From contig CM053029.1 of the NCBI GenBank assembly GCA_028564925.1, positions 430,495,297 through 430,559,296 of the forward strand: a stretch of 64,000 bases of DNA. The letters run 5' to 3'. Origin of the DNA: Lithobates sylvaticus (taxonomy: Eukaryota > Chordata > Amphibia > Anura > Ranidae). The position numbers and the translations under genes are program-made. A model generated the notes under the pieces. The model saw only the letters and a program-made list of their open reading frames with translations. It was not told where the DNA came from and ran no database searches. Positions 44,915 to 57,600 of the stretch are shown piece by piece. The first letter of the stretch is position 1. Every line of letters starts with the position of its first letter.

Positions 44915-46206
44915 TAGGGTTGACTATGCTGATACATTGTAACGTCCCTTCTGGCTGTTTTGTTATATATTTTCTACATGTGCATTATCTGTTTGAGAAA
45001 GGGCAGGGATGCCCATAATTGTTGCTGTCTTGCATGAACTTTGAGCAATAAAAGTTATTTATGCTGCGACCCTTTTGATTTTGATTTGCTAAGTGTGTAG
45101 ATACAGAAGTCCATCTGGTTGCTTTGTATTACACAATGCTCAGCATTCTAAAGGCACTGCCTGCCTGATTTACAGAGCTTTGAAATATTTGGATGTAATA
45201 CCCAGAAGATGTAGTTCCCTTTTAGTTTCTCTCCAGTACTTTTTGCACAGCTTATTACACCTAAAACAGTTTGTGTCGAAGCACCATGAAAATACAGCAA
45301 AGGTCAGGATGTAAGTCGAAGGTGCGCTGAAGCATGGATTTCTGAGTTGTTTTGATGCTTCTCCTTATTTCTCTGATATATTTAGTTCCTGGACCCCACC
45401 AGAAAGCTGCAAAGGATAAGGAAAGATTGCTAAGTAGGTACCGCATGAACTGCTCTGATCCTCTCTTTCTATTCTTATCAATAAAAACAATTTAACGTTG
45501 TTGTACTGCTTGTATTTTTCACTGCGCAATCCATGACAACCAATGGCATTTGAGTTTGCGGTGGTCAGTTAAGTAAAATATAATTTTGGATTTGCTGCTA
45601 GGAAGTACTTACACTGTTGATTGCTCTTTACCTTAGTAAGCTAAGCCCATTTATTTAAACAAAAATTAACATTTTTACTTTGAACATTATTTACATTTTC
45701 ATGTTGAAAATGGAAAATCCAAATCCACAGCATTATAAAATACTGGGTTGCTTAAAGCAAATGCATCTCTCTCATTTTTTGATACTTTGTTACGTTATCT
45801 ATTAGTAGCTGTATCATCTTTACAACACAGATTCTGGCTCAGTAACCCCTGGGATTGTGGTTGTGGTGATCTTTAAATGGCTAGACAGATTGTAAAATAA
45901 TCTTGCACTACAGTCTGCACATGTGTTTAAATAATTAATTATATGTATGAAAGGTTTCTAAGTCTTGCCTTTACAATGCATATAGTATTACAATATAGTC
46001 ATCATCAGCAACACAATTGAAAATGATGTTTTACTTAAAAAAAAAAACTCATAAATAATATGATTGGAATATACTAAATCAAGGACAGGAGGCTGCATTT
46101 AATGATTGGGAGACAATATAGTATAAGAAATTTTAATGGAATGCATTTTTCTATTTACATCAATCTAATTGACATAAAATGATGTAAAAGAGGGCTTGTG
46201 TGTGTT
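44915..46206. other. AT-rich spacer, no gene seen
   Basis: No supported gene or repeat end. Confidence 0.4.
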
Positions 46207-46544
46207 TACAGTGCCTTGAAAAAGTATTCATACCCCTTGAAATGTTCCACATTTTGTCATGTTACAACCAAAAAGCTAAATATATTTTATTTAATTGGAA
46301 GGAAAATGATAAATGTTTTAAATTTTGTTTTACAAATAAATATATGAAAAGTGTGGCTTGCATTTGTATTCAGCCCCCTTTATTCTGATACCCCTAACTA
46401 TAATCTAGTGGAACCAATTGCCTTCAGAAGTCACATAATTGGTAAATAGAGTCCACCTGTGTGTAATTTAATCTCAGTATAAATACAGCTGTTCTGTGAA
46501 TCCCTTGGAGGTTTGCTAGAGAACCTTAGTGAACAAACAGCATC

Positions 46545-47900
46545 ATGAAGGCCAAGGAACACACTAGACAGGTCAGGGATAAAGTTCTGGAGAAGTTTAA
46601 AGCAGGGTTAGGTTATAAAAAAAATATCCCAAACTTTGAACATCTCACGGAGCACTGTTCAATCCATCATATGAAAATGGAAAGAGTATGGCACCACTGC
46701 AAACCTACCAAGACATGGCCGTCCACCTAAACTGGCAGGCCGGGCAACGAGAGCATTAATCAGAGAAGCAGCCAAGAGGCCTATGGTAACTTTGGAGAAG
46801 CTGCAGAGATCCACAGGTCAGGTGGGAGAATCTGTCCACTAGACAACTATTAGTTGTGCACTCCACAAATCTGACCCTTATGCAAGAGTGGCAAAAAGAA
46901 AGACATTGATGAAAGAAAGCCATAAGATATCCCGTTTGTGGTTTGCAAAATGCCATGTGGGGGACACAGCAAACATGTGGATGAACGTGCTCTGGTCAGA
47001 TGAGACCAAAATTTAACTTTTTGGCCTAAAAGCAAAACACTATGTGTGGCAGAAAACTAACACTGCACATCACCCTGAACACACCACGTGAAACATGGCA
47101 GTGGCAGCATCATGTTGTGGGGATGCTTCTCCTCAGCAGGGACAGGACAGCTGGTCAGGGTTGATGGGAAGATGGTTGAAGTCAAATACAGGGCAATCGT
47201 AGAAGAAAACCAGTTAAGCCCCATACACACGGTCGGACAATCCGCGGACCAGGTCGGTCGGATCCTGTCCGTCATACTTTGTCTGATGTTGGTTTTGCGT
47301 ACACACGGTCGGACAAAGTTGTCGGAAAATCCGATCATTCTGAACGTGGTGACGTTTGTTGCCTACGACGGGACTACGTAGAGGCTAGTAGCCAATAGCT
47401 TTGGTCTTGTAATGTGATCTGAGCATGCGTAGCACTTTGTCCGGTCGGACAACCGTACACACGATCGGATTTGGTGTGATCGGACCGGGTTGTCGGCAAA
47501 TCTATCCAGCAGGAGATAAGACTTTGTCCGTCGGACAATCCGACGTACACTGTCCGATGGTGCATACACACGGTCTGATTTTTCAACAACATTGTCCGAT
47601 CGGACAGAATCCATGAAAAAGTCCGACCGTGTGTATGGGGCTTTAGAGTCTGCAAAAGACTTGAGACTGCAGGACAACGGCCTAAACCTACAGCCAGATC
47701 TACAATGTAATGGGTTAGATAAAAGCATATTCATGTGTTAGAATGGCCCAGTCAAAGTCCAGACCTAAAATCCAATTGAGAATCTGTGGCAAGACCTAAA
47801 AAATTGCTGGTCACAGATGCTCTCCATTCAATATGACAGAGCTTGAGCTATTTTACAAATAAGAATGGGCAAAAAGATCCCTCTCTATATGTGTAAAGCT
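46545..47900 (+). pseudogene. Tc1 transposase remnant
   Basis: HTH part from 46545 (HTRQVRDKVLEKFKAG), then frame changes; the catalytic block SGSIMLWGCFSSAGTGQLV at about 47100-47160 is recognisable. The MITE enters directly after EENQ/EENL (GAAGAAAACCAG|TTA). Beyond it, GAGTCTGCAAAAGACTTGAG continues the coding sequence and CCCAGTCAAAGTCCAGACCT corresponds to the WPSQSPDL region. Confidence 0.85.
47217..47642. mobile_element. MITE derived from the 14.6 kb Harbinger, TTA duplication
   Basis: Starts AGCCCCATACACACGGTCGG and ends with the reverse complement, flanked by TTA at 47214-47216 and 47643-47645. About 150 bp from the left and 220 bp from the right align with the ends of the three-gene Harbinger (for example AGCAGGAGATAAGACTTTGT and ATGGTGCATACACACGGTCT), so it is an internal deletion derivative. 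Confidence 0.93.
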
Positions 47901-48230
47901 GGTAGAGACATCCCCAAAAATACTTGCAGCTGTAATTGCAGTGAAAGGTTCTACAAAGTATTAAATCAGGGGGCTAATTACAAATGCACGCCACACTTTT
48001 CACATATTTATTTGTAACAAATTTTGAAAAACATTTATCTTCCACTTCACAATTATGAGCCACTTTGTGTTGGTCGATCATATAAAAACCTAATAAAATA
48101 AATTTAATTTTTGGTTGTAACATGACAAAATGTGGAAAATTTCAAGTGGTATGAATACTTTTTCAAGGCACTGTATATCAGTTATACTGTTAGATTCAGA
48201 CTTGCAAACAAAGTGAGAGATAAAGAATAA

Positions 48231-48622
48231 TGCAGCGTACACACGGTCAGATATTCCGATGGAAAAAGTCTGATCGGATTATGTTGTCGGAAAATCCGAT
48301 CGTGTGTGGGCTCTAGCGGGCTTTTTCCGTCGGAGAGCCTGAGAGCCTGATCTTAAATTTTCTGACTTTTTCTGATCGTGTGTAGAGAATTCCGACGCAC
48401 AAAGTGCCACGCATATTTAGAAGAAATTTGGAGACGAAAGCTATTGGCTACTGGCCTCTACATAGTCCTGTTGTATGTCTTTTACGTCACCTCATTCGGA
48501 ACGATCGGATTTTCCGACAACTTTGTCCGACCGTGTGTGTGCAACACAAGTTTCGGACAAAATCCGCTGGAAAAAATCTGATGGATTTTGTGGTCGGAAT
48601 GTCCGACCGTGTGTACGGGGCA
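48231..48622. mobile_element. Harbinger-type MITE, 392 bp, TAA duplication
   Basis: TGCAGCGTACACACGGTCAG to CCGACCGTGTGTACGGGGCA, TAA at 48228-48230 and 48623-48625. The interior shares ACAACTTTGTCCGACCGTGT with the Harbinger group. Confidence 0.85.
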
Positions 48623-50345
48623 TAAGGAAAGAGAGGATAGTGAGAGACTTAAGCAGATAAGTTTGATGAGATGCTGTACAAGCCAGTAATTGCTTGTAAA
48701 CATCAAACCAAAACCGATATCCTCATCGCTTCAGGTTTCTTACATCACAGAGGGGAATCGGATATGGATGTACCCTCCTCCCCTCTCCTCCCTTTAGTGG
48801 CAGAGATCCTGGATCCCTGATCACTTGGTAGAGCCTGGCAAAGGCGGTAGGTGGTGGCAGGAGGGGGGTCCTCCACCCACACCCTGTAGAAGTGGTTAAG
48901 CGGCTATATGGAATCACTTTTTCAAAGAAGCTCATCGCTGGCTGAAAATGTTGATACTGGGATGACGCCTGTAGGTGCAGACATCATCCCAGTATAACCG
49001 CTTCAACCCAAGGATGTACAGGTATGGCCTAAGGGGTCAAAGTGGTTAATAGTCTGCCAAATAGAATGCATTAGAGCCAAATGCGCTAATGCACATAAAC
49101 ATGCAATCAAAATGTGGCTTTAGATGCGTTTTTTAAACTGCATTTTATGCCCCGGGAGCAAAGGCATCAAAGAGAAGAAAAAAAAATGTCCCGCCTAATT
49201 GTTGAAGAAAAAAATCACAATAAAATATGTGCTGCCATTGTATGCTTTTGCTATGGTTGTCTTGTGTGCGATTTTAAGGATTTGTGCTTTTTGAATGCTG
49301 CCCTTGAAGACGCTTGAAAGGATCCAGCTTTCTATGCTTTTTTTTTTTTTTTTACAGTACTTGGCCTATTATTCCCAATGGATATGGCCAGGATTTAAAG
49401 GATTGGTGTCCATATAAACTTTTATGGGATGCCCTGTCAAGTTCAGATTCAGCGAATTTAAACAGGATTTATTGAACCCATGGCAAATTAAACCCAAGCA
49501 GATTTGTTCATGCTTACTCTAAGCTATCAGAAACCAAATAATATTGTAGACAGAGTTTTTGTTTTGATCTTTGAGGGTGAATTATTTTACAGCAGCTTAA
49601 AGAGTTAGTTCACTTTTACCTAAAAGCTGCATATGCAGGTAAAGGGCACCTGTAGATAAAAAACAAACAGTGCAGCTTTGATTACAAATAGATAATGCCT
49701 TGGCTTTAGGTGTAGACCATTTATATACCTCCCAAAGTCTTGCTAAAGAACTCCAGTTGGAACTGGAACACACTGGAACTGCAAGCACTGGTGTGAACTA
49801 TGCCATTGAAAACCATATAACCTACTTTCCATGCTTTTTTTTATGCAGAAAAAAACGCACTGGACTGCATGTGATGTGAACTGGCCCTAATACTTTTTGA
49901 GTCTCTATCCGTTCCTGTCCATTAAACAAAATGGCAGTGATTTGGCACCAAACAGATTGAAGCTACAATATAGCAAAAATTGAGAAATTACCTTTAGGGT
50001 GCTATTGTATAGCACTTTTACTGGGCTGTGGGGTGGCGCTGGTTGAAGCAGGTAATTATAGAGTTTACAAAATTCACACTTTAAATATGTTCAGTCCATA
50101 ATAATGCATTACTTTATTTTTTATTACTGGTTATTTTTATTTGTTATTTTACTAGAACAGTTGGGACTTGTAACTACAGTGTTAAGTATGACAAGCACAA
50201 TTATGCAATACATGAAGTATAGTTTTTCTTATACGGTTATCAATCAGTAGGTAGACATATGCTTTAGCTGGCTTATATCCCCTTGCTTAAAAATGACATA
50301 ACCTTAATGAATGTTTTACTGCTAATTAGAAGACTAACTCACTAG
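48623..50345. other. Spacer with short repeat pieces, no gene seen
   Basis: 48890-49050 contains AAGTGGTTAA and AACCGCTTCAACCC words like the ends of the TTAA element at 40911. The rest is AT-rich without supported genes. Confidence 0.4.
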
Positions 50346-50348
50346 TAA

Positions 50349-50744
50349 GGCCTTATGCACACTGGACGTTTTGGACGTTTTTACAGCTGCTGTTTTTGGC
50401 TTCAGACTTTTTTTTTTCTACAGTCAATAAACTCTGCATTATGTTATCTTATGTGTCCATGCACACTGTTTTGGACAGGGGTGTTTTTGGGCTGTAAGGC
50501 ATTTTTCAGTTGTAAAAACGATCTAAAGCCAATAAACGCAGATAAACACCCAAAAATGCTGCTCACCAGTGGTTTTTTTTTTTAAAGTTTTTGATCCCAT
50601 TTAAAAAAAAAAAATGCAGAAATAAGCTAACGCTGAAAAACACTAAAAAACACTATTGCAAAATCGTTGAAAAACGTTGAAAACTCACTGCAAAGCTACT
50701 GGTGTTTTTATAACGTAATTAAAACATCCAGTGTGCATGAGGCC
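50349..50744. mobile_element. MITE, 396 bp, TAA duplication
   Basis: GGCCTTATGCACACTGGACG at the left, with its near reverse complement (CATCCAGTGTGCATGAGGCC) at the right; TAA at 50346-50348 and 50745-50747. The interior is A/T-run rich. Confidence 0.85.
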
Positions 50745-51410
50745 TAAAATTTAATTTGCAAAAGCAGTGCAGATAATATATATTCTATTATGAACTACAT
50801 TACAGTATATACCTTCAATGAACCCCGCAATGAAAGTTGATTCGTGATTTCTATGCATTATAGCCCCACTAATAACTAGGAATATGAGCACAAAGCCAAG
50901 GAGGTGAAAAGGTACTTGTGGTTTAAAAAGTGATTATAATAATAATCTTTGTATGCTATAATTCTATATTGAAATATCACAAACAATGGCAGATCCATAA
51001 CATAACAGCCACTTGCTGTTTGAAGCTAACCAGGCGAAGCCTTTCTCGATGGATGTTATAACTATTTGGCACATAGGTTTGAGGTTGTGCTTTTCAGTGC
51101 CTGTACTGTTTCCTTTTTTTTCACTTTACTTGAAGTGTACAACTGAAGTAGAGTGAACGAGTATTATACTGTTTTCTGAACAAGCTATTAATGGGTATTT
51201 TCTATTTTTCATATTTTATTACTGCTTTCTTCCTAGCCTGCTTAACCTGCCACACTGCACAACAGAAAATTAAAATGCCATTTTATATATTTGGAACAAT
51301 GCTGGAAGAATTCTTTGACCATTTCTATAAGGTAGCATTGTTCAGATGTGCTAATAACAAGAAATGCTAAAGGATTAGTTCACCTTTTCACAAGAAATGA
51401 AAAAAGTGGA
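50745..51410. other. AT-rich spacer, no gene seen
   Basis: No supported features. Confidence 0.4.
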
Positions 51411-51414
51411 CTAA

Positions 51415-51706
51415 AGCTGGGTATACATATAGAGTGTTTTTTTTTTTTTGTTTCTTTAGTCCAACCAGTAAGTTAACGAAAAACAAAAAAAATTCATGCA
51501 AGCAATGTTAATGCAGGGATCTCTCCTGCACTAATGTATTCTGACAGACCCTGAGTCAAAATACACTGATCAGCCATTGGCTGCAACAGCTGATTGAATG
51601 CTGGTTTTCCAGCAGGACTGTTAAACAGAAGCCGGTCTAACAACCAGCTTCTGTTCAACAGACAGGGCTACACATGGATTGATTTTCGATAGGTGTATAT
51701 CCAGTT
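51415..51706. mobile_element. MITE, 292 bp, same family as 6255
   Basis: AGCTGGGTATACAT after TAA (51412-51414), ending GTGTATATCCAGTT before TAA (51707-51709). Shares GATTGAATGCTGGTTTTCCA-type and TTCTGTTCAACAGACAG-type blocks with 6255-6565. Confidence 0.7.
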
Positions 51707-51884
51707 TAACTGCACGCCCCCCATCCCCCCCCCCCGTCCCCACTGCACTCTTGTCTCCTTCCTTGATTATCTACCTATGCGGTTGGTGTAGTGATCCTGG
51801 CATCTGAAAAATAATGTACACATCCCTGTGCACCAGCATAATGTTCACAATAGTGAACAGGCATTGGTGAGCATGTGAGAATAA

Positions 51885-52316
51885 TGGGCCATACACAAGA
51901 TAGGATTTTCCAACAACAAATGTTGGATGTGAGCTTGTTGTCGGAAAGTCCGACCGTGTGTATGCTCCATAGAACATTTGTTGTCGGAATTTCTGGCAAG
52001 AAATGTTTGAGAGCAGGTGCTCAAATTTTCCAACAACAAGACTTGTTGTCAGAAATTCCGAGCGTGTGTACACAATTCTGATGCACAAAAGTCTACGCAT
52101 GCTCGGAATCTAGCAGAAGAGCCACACTGGCTATTGAACTTAATTTTTCTCGGCTCGCTGTACATGTTGTACGTTACCGCGATCTTGAGATTCGGAATTT
52201 CCGACAACATTTGTGTGACCGTGTGTATGCAAGACAAGTTTGAGCCAACATCCGTCGGAAATAAATCCACGGTTTTGTTATGTACACACGGAAAATCCTA
52301 TAGTGTGTACATAGCA
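51885..52316. mobile_element. Harbinger-type MITE, 432 bp, TAA duplication
   Basis: TGGGCCATACACAAGATAGG to TATAGTGTGTACATAGCA, TAA at 51882-51884 and 52317-52319. TTTCCAACAACAA and TTGTTGTCGGAA words are repeated in both orientations, as in 56724-57130. Confidence 0.78.
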
Positions 52317-52319
52317 TAA

Positions 52320-53620
52320 GAGAATGAGAATTATTTTGAGCCATCCTGGAAGAAAGAAAGGTGCAATAGAGCTTGGCTTTCAAAAGCCCGACCCTTACAT
52401 CAGCTAGTGTAGGCAGTAAAAAACAATCAAGGTAGGAGATATGTGCAATGGGAACCAGGGGGGTAGAGAGGGTGTAGTGAGTTACTTCATCTTTTCATGT
52501 TTTGAAAAAAGGAGAACTAACATTTAGGTTTCATTCACACCAGATGTACTGTGGGACTATGTTAGTTAGCTATCCCAGTGTAGTCCCAACGCATGATAAG
52601 GCTAAAGTCCTTTGTCTCCTGTGTGCCCGGTTCACACCTTTGTGTTGCAGTGGTGTGCGGGTGGTGTGCAGTGAAAAAAAGTACTGCATGCACTACTTTT
52701 TCCTGAACATCGCAGTGCAAAGCAATCCCCCACTTTGTATGGTGCAGCGGTCCACTGAACTTTATGGAATGTCTGTGGGACATCTCAATAAAGTTTGTTT
52801 AAAAAAAAAGTGAACAGTACGATGTGCCAATATCGGCACATTAGCACTGAAGTGATCCGGCCAGAACATACCACACATTAACCACATGTGAATTACCGCT
52901 TAAAGATTGCTAATAATGGATGAAATCATAGGATGGCATGCACTTATGTATCCTGGAAGTTGTGAGTTTTAGCACAGTGTACAAATTGTACAGCTTTTTT
53001 GCTTGCAGACATTTTCTAAATGTCCACCACTGGGTTTAGGCATTTGCTTCAGCTCGCATTGAACCATATCTTTGACATAATGGCATGACACATAATGACA
53101 TACTTACTATATGTTATAATTGTTTTACATCAGCCCTGAAAGTAACACTCTGTGGTGTCAGTCAAAATGAAAATTTAGGGAGAAAGTCTAAATATCCATC
53201 ACTTGTTATGGTCTACATGATTAATATCTCTTGGGGCAGTAAAAAAGCAAATATGAGCAAGCAATATAATGGTAAATATGACACGCTATGCTGTTCTATA
53301 TTAAATTGCCATTTTATGAGTTTGTTTTTCATTTTCACTGAGAAAGTGGGAAACCCAATGTTATGTCCAGGGGATTTAAAAAGCCTAAATATATAACATT
53401 TAGCTATGGAATGAATTAGCAGCCATAAAGACAGTGAGATAAAAAAAATCACACTTATCATTTCTCAACATGTCAAAGTATGCCTTGAGACAAGTAATGT
53501 GAGAAAAGCTGTAAATAAATTACTAAGGAAGAAAAACAGGTTCCCTAATTCTGACTACAATCCTGGCTATGAGTCTAAAAAACTAAGAAAGATCATTCAC
53601 AACATTCCTTTAGGTGTGTA
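52320..53620. other. AT-rich spacer, no gene seen
   Basis: 52520-52810 resembles a frog short repeat (TTTCATTCACACCAGATG) with no resolved ends. No gene. Confidence 0.4.
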
Positions 53621-53626
53621 CATACT

Positions 53627-53807
53627 GGGGTTGATTTACTAAAACTGGAGAGTGGAAAATCTGGCGCAGCTCTGCATGGTAGCCAATCAGCAATTCTAAC
53701 GCCAGCTTGTTCAATTGAGCTTCGACAAAAAAAAACCTGGAAGCTGATTGGCTTCTGTACAGAGCTGCACCAGATTTTACACTCCCCAGTTTTAGTAAAT
53801 CAACCCC
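53627..53807. mobile_element. Palindromic MITE, 181 bp
   Basis: GGGGTTGATTTACTAAAACT and its reverse complement at the ends, flanked by ACT on both sides (53624-53626 and 53808-53810). The arms continue inward (GGTGCAGCTCTG-type and AGCCAATCAGC/GCTGATTGGCT). Confidence 0.85.
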
Positions 53808-54117
53808 ACTGTATGTCTTACATTTTTATATAAGGTTGAGCTGCAAAAGCCACAAATCAATTCAAGTTCAGTGTTGCTTTTTCATTTGTGTGTACCTCAA
53901 TGACTGCCTATTTTACAGCTGGCTTTTATAAAAAGCTGCATGTCAAAGTAGATGTTTCAGATGCCATTTCACACATTGGGCTAAGCTGTGTAAGAGAAGA
54001 AAACACATCCAGTCAAATACATTTGAGTATTGTAGAATTGGGGATTTCCCAAGTAAGGGAAAACAAAATTGTATTTCAATTATGAAATATTGAGCAAAAA
54101 TAAAAATATAAACTGTG

Positions 54118-54215
54118 TGTATGTATATATATATATATATACATACACACACACACACAGTATGTATAGTATATTGTATATACAGTATAAATACAGTATA
54201 CATATATACAGTATA
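54118..54215. repeat. TA/CA microsatellite
   Basis: (TA)n followed by (CA)n and degenerate TATACAGTA words. It gives rise to spurious short frames on both strands. Confidence 0.85.
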
Positions 54216-54701
54216 GATATCAAAACCGCTTTCACTCATGAATGTACTGCAGCATAGAACACTTTTTTTACCTGAATTTGTGTTTGACACTATCATCATT
54301 CTGCAGAGTTTTCAACCCTTCTGAAAAACATTTCCATATCTTTTAATGTTAGCACTCTTTTACATGCAGCACACCCTTCCAAACTTACTCACCTCCTTTC
54401 ATCTGCTTAAGTGTTAAAAATTGTTCCTCCTGTCACATTAATTATGTTCTTAATTAACACACTGCTCAATATTACAGCCTCTTTCAAAGGAAATGCATCA
54501 CTTATTCAGAAAACATATGTTTACAGAACATTTTCTGCTGACTAGACTGGCTGTCCTTGCTGAAAGAAGCTTTAAACTAAAGTCATTAATGTCAAAACTT
54601 CTCTCACAATCATTATGTAGTCCATAATGCTCTGTATTGTCTAGCTAGAGAAGGCTGGAAAGAACAAATAACATGTTTTGCAAAGTATGAAAATGGATAT
54701 A
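54216..54701. other. AT-rich spacer, no gene seen
   Basis: No supported features. Confidence 0.4.
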
Positions 54702-55448
54702 AAAGCCCAACTCAAGTAAAATCTGAAAATTCTCCCTGAAAAGAGGGGCTGTGCCTGCACTACAAGGACCGCATGCTCGTTGAGGTCTAGGGGAAGTAGT
54801 AGCACTTTACTTACCCAACCCACTGCTCACTCTTGCATTCTCATGTCCAATGCAGGGCCAGAGCCCCTAAATCAGTCCTGACATCAGGACCTTATGCCGC
54901 GTACACATGATCGGAATTCTCGTCGGAAAAAGCTCTGATGGTTTTCCCAACGGAATTCCGCTCAAACTGTCACACCAAATTCCGACCGTCAAGAATGCGG
55001 TGACGTACAACACTACGACGAGCCGAGAAAAAATTAAGTTCAATGCTTCCGAGCATGCGTAGAATTGTTTCCGAGCATGCGTAGGAATTTTGTGTCAGAA
55101 TTGCTAGAGACGATCGGAATTTCCGATAGAAACTTTTTCCGTCTGAAAAATTGAGAACATGCTATCAAATTTCTGCTGGCAGAAATTCGGCCAGCAAAAT
55201 TCCGATGGAGCCTACACACGGTCGCATTTTCCGATGAAAAGCTCTCATCAGTCTTTTGCTGGCCGAAATTCCGATCGTGTATACGTGGCATTAGACCTCT
55301 GAAATATGGGGAAGAAGACACTACAGGGACCAGTCTAGCAGTGCAGAGGATCTGGTAAGTAAATCTACTTTTCAATGCCCCATAGACTTAAAAAAGCAGC
55401 TAACCCATGCAGGCACTGCAATTTTCAAGTTTCCTGGAGTTGGGCTTT
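54702..55448. mobile_element. AAAGCCCAACTC-ended repeat split by a MITE
   Basis: AAAGCCCAACTC at 54702 and its reverse complement GAGTTGGGCTTT at 55437-55448. The interior on both sides of the nested MITE is non-coding. Duplication not certain. Without the MITE it would be about 350 bp. Confidence 0.65.
54895..55290. mobile_element. Harbinger-type MITE, 396 bp, TTA duplication, nested
   Basis: TGCCGCGTACACATGATCGG to CCGATCGTGTATACGTGGCA, TTA at 54892-54894 and 55291-55293. Shares GAATTCTCGTCGGAAAAAGC with 62045-62470, so both are close relatives. Confidence 0.87.
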
Positions 55449-55862
55449 AAAGTGAATGCATAATGATGTGATTCTTGTAATGATGTGACATTGTTTCCTA
55501 CAGCATTCTATTATAAGTCCACATAGTCGGTTCATTGACACAGGGCATCATTCAGCCTGTAAGAGGACTTGTGCTGGACAACTGGACCAGTGAGTCTGCA
55601 GGAGATAGGGTGACTTTTGTGGTCTGAGCTGCTTTTTATTTTTCAGATGCTTGCCTACTTATTTAAAAAAAAGTTGAGATTTACCCTCCACTCCTATGTG
55701 CATGTATGCTTGGAGTAATGCGTTTTGTTTGACATTGGAGTAATGCTTCCAGGTATTTGTTACCCCTCACATTCATCACAGTACTCCACCTGACAACACC
55801 GTTATCTGCTTTTCCATACAGAAGGACAAAGCCTAATCCAGGCATCATCCAGGGCCATCATA

Positions 55863-56407
55863 TACAGTTGTACTCATAAGTTTACCTACCCTGGCAGCAT
55901 TTATGATTTTTCCAGAGAATATGAATAATAACACAAAAACATTTCTTTCACTCATGGTTAGTGTTTGGCTGAAGCCATTTATTATCAATCAACTGTGTTT
56001 ACTCTTTTTAAAGCATAATCACAACAGAAACTACGCAAATGACCATGATCAAAAGTTTACATACCCTGGTGATTTTGGCCTGATAACATGCACACAAGTT
56101 GACACAAAGGGATTTGAATGGCTATTAAAAGGTAACCATCCTCACCTGTGATCTGTTTGCTTGTAATTAGTGTGTGTGGGTGTGTATATAAAAGGTCAAT
56201 GAGTTTCTGGACTCCTGCATCTTTCATGCAGTGCTGCACTGACATTTCTGGATTCTGAGTCATGGGGAAAGCAAAAGAATTGTCAAAGGATCTGCGAGAA
56301 AAGGTAGCGAACTGTATAAAACAAGAAAGGAATATAAAAAGATATCCAAGGAATTGAGAATGCCAATCAGCAGTGTGCAAACCCTAATCAAGAAGTGGGA
56401 AATGAGG
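55863..56407 (+). mobile_element. Tc1-like transposon, 5' part only
   Basis: Begins CAGTTGTACTCATAAGTTTA after TA, a Tc1-type end, with AAAAGTTTACATACCCTGG repeated near 56050 as expected for the inner binding site of long terminal repeats. The transposase start reads MGKAKELSKDLREKVAN and, after a frame change, KISKELRMPISSVQT-like sequence ending in KKWEM. It stops abruptly at about 56407, where LINE sequence begins. Confidence 0.82.
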
Positions 56408-57600
56408 GGTACCTTTTTACTATTAATATATTTGAAAAAAATTTGGGGGTTTGTCCTACTATCTTTTGCAATCTGTCGTTCGTTTTGAATGTTTGCATCC
56501 TTGATTTCATTTTTACATATTCTGTTATATTCTTTGTAGCATTTAAATGATGATGGTGTTCCTTCATTCTTATATTTTTTTTAAGTTATTTTCTTATTAT
56601 TTTTAGCCTTTTAAACTTGTTGCCCATGGGAACATACTTTGCAGTGAGTTTACATACATACTTTTTGAAGAATTCCCATTTCTGTTCTGTGTCCATTGAT
56701 GCCAATATTCCCTCCCAGTCTAATGCCGCGTACACACGATTATTGTTATCGGACATTCCGACAACAAAACCGTGGATTTATTTCCGACCGATGTTGGCTC
56801 GCATACACACGGTCACACAAATGTTATCGGAAATTCCAAATGTCAAGAACGTGGTGACATACCACACGCCGAGAAAAAAAAATAGCCAGTGCGGTTCTGC
56901 TGCTTGATTCCGAGCATGCGTGGAATTTTGTGAGTCGGAATTGTGTACACACGGTCGGAATTTCCAACAACGGATTTGTTGTCGGAAAATTTGAGATCCA
57001 GCTCTCAAATTTTTGTTGTCAGAAATTCCGACAGCAAATGACCGATGGAGCCTACACACAGTCGGAATTTCCGACAACAAGCTCACATTGAACATTTGTT
57101 GTCGAAAATTTCAACCGTGTGTACGCGGCATAAGTCCTAGAGAGCAGCCCTCATCCTTGGAAAATGTCCTCTCTTAAAGTTAAGTGTATTTATCTTTCCA
57201 GTATGTGTTTGTTGCTTACAGCTAACATTAAATTAAATCATGTTATTATCACTGCTACCCAGATATTCTTTTATATGAATATTGGTAATAAGCTCTGCAT
57301 GGTTTGAGATTACCATGTCCAGAAGAGGGTCACTAATCGGGGCCTCAATAAACTGGACCATAAAATTGTCTTGTAATAGGTTTATACATTTTTACCCTTT
57401 AACTGTCCCAGCAGTGCCATTACTCCAGTCAATTTCCGGATAGTTAAAATCCTCCATTATTATAACTGTCCAGCCCTTGCAGCCCTTTCCATCTGTGGAA
57501 GGAGCTCAGACTCCACCTCCTCATTAACACTGGGAGGTCTATAACAAACTCCAATGATAACCTTTGTTGTAATAATGCTTCAGACTCATCACACTCTCCA
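56408..57600 (-). pseudogene. CR1/L2-like LINE fragment: endonuclease end and linker
   Basis: On the minus strand: VIIGVCYRPPSVNEEVESEL, then EDFNYPEIDWSNGTAGTVKG, LLDMVISNHAELITN, and, past a nested MITE, ILASMDTEQKWEFFKKYVCK and KYVPMGNKFKRLK, the linker that precedes the reverse transcriptase. Several stops and at least one frame change (near 57460). It may belong to the same family as the 3' end at 35966, but the two pieces do not overlap. Confidence 0.78.
56724..57130. mobile_element. Harbinger-type MITE, 407 bp, TAA duplication, nested in LINE
   Basis: TGCCGCGTACACACGATTAT to ACCGTGTGTACGCGGCA, TAA at 56721-56723 and 57131-57133. It splits the minus-strand LINE fragment between its endonuclease and linker parts. 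Interior like 51885-52316 (TCCGACAACAAA, TTTGTTGTCGGAA). Confidence 0.88.

Larger units (their letters stand above)
46209..48173 (+). mobile_element. Degraded Tc1/mariner transposon, interrupted by a MITE
   Basis: Ends CAGTGCCTTGAAAAAGTATT and its reverse complement, flanked by TA at 46207-46208 and 48174-48175. Without the 426 bp insert and its duplication it is about 1.54 kb, normal for Tc1. The transposase start reads MKAKEHTRQVRDKVLEKFKAGLGYKK, then STVQSI-like and TANLPRHGRP-like sequence with several lesions, and MKHGSGSIMLWGCFSSAGTG (DDE region) near 47088. The transposase is not functional. Confidence 0.92.
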
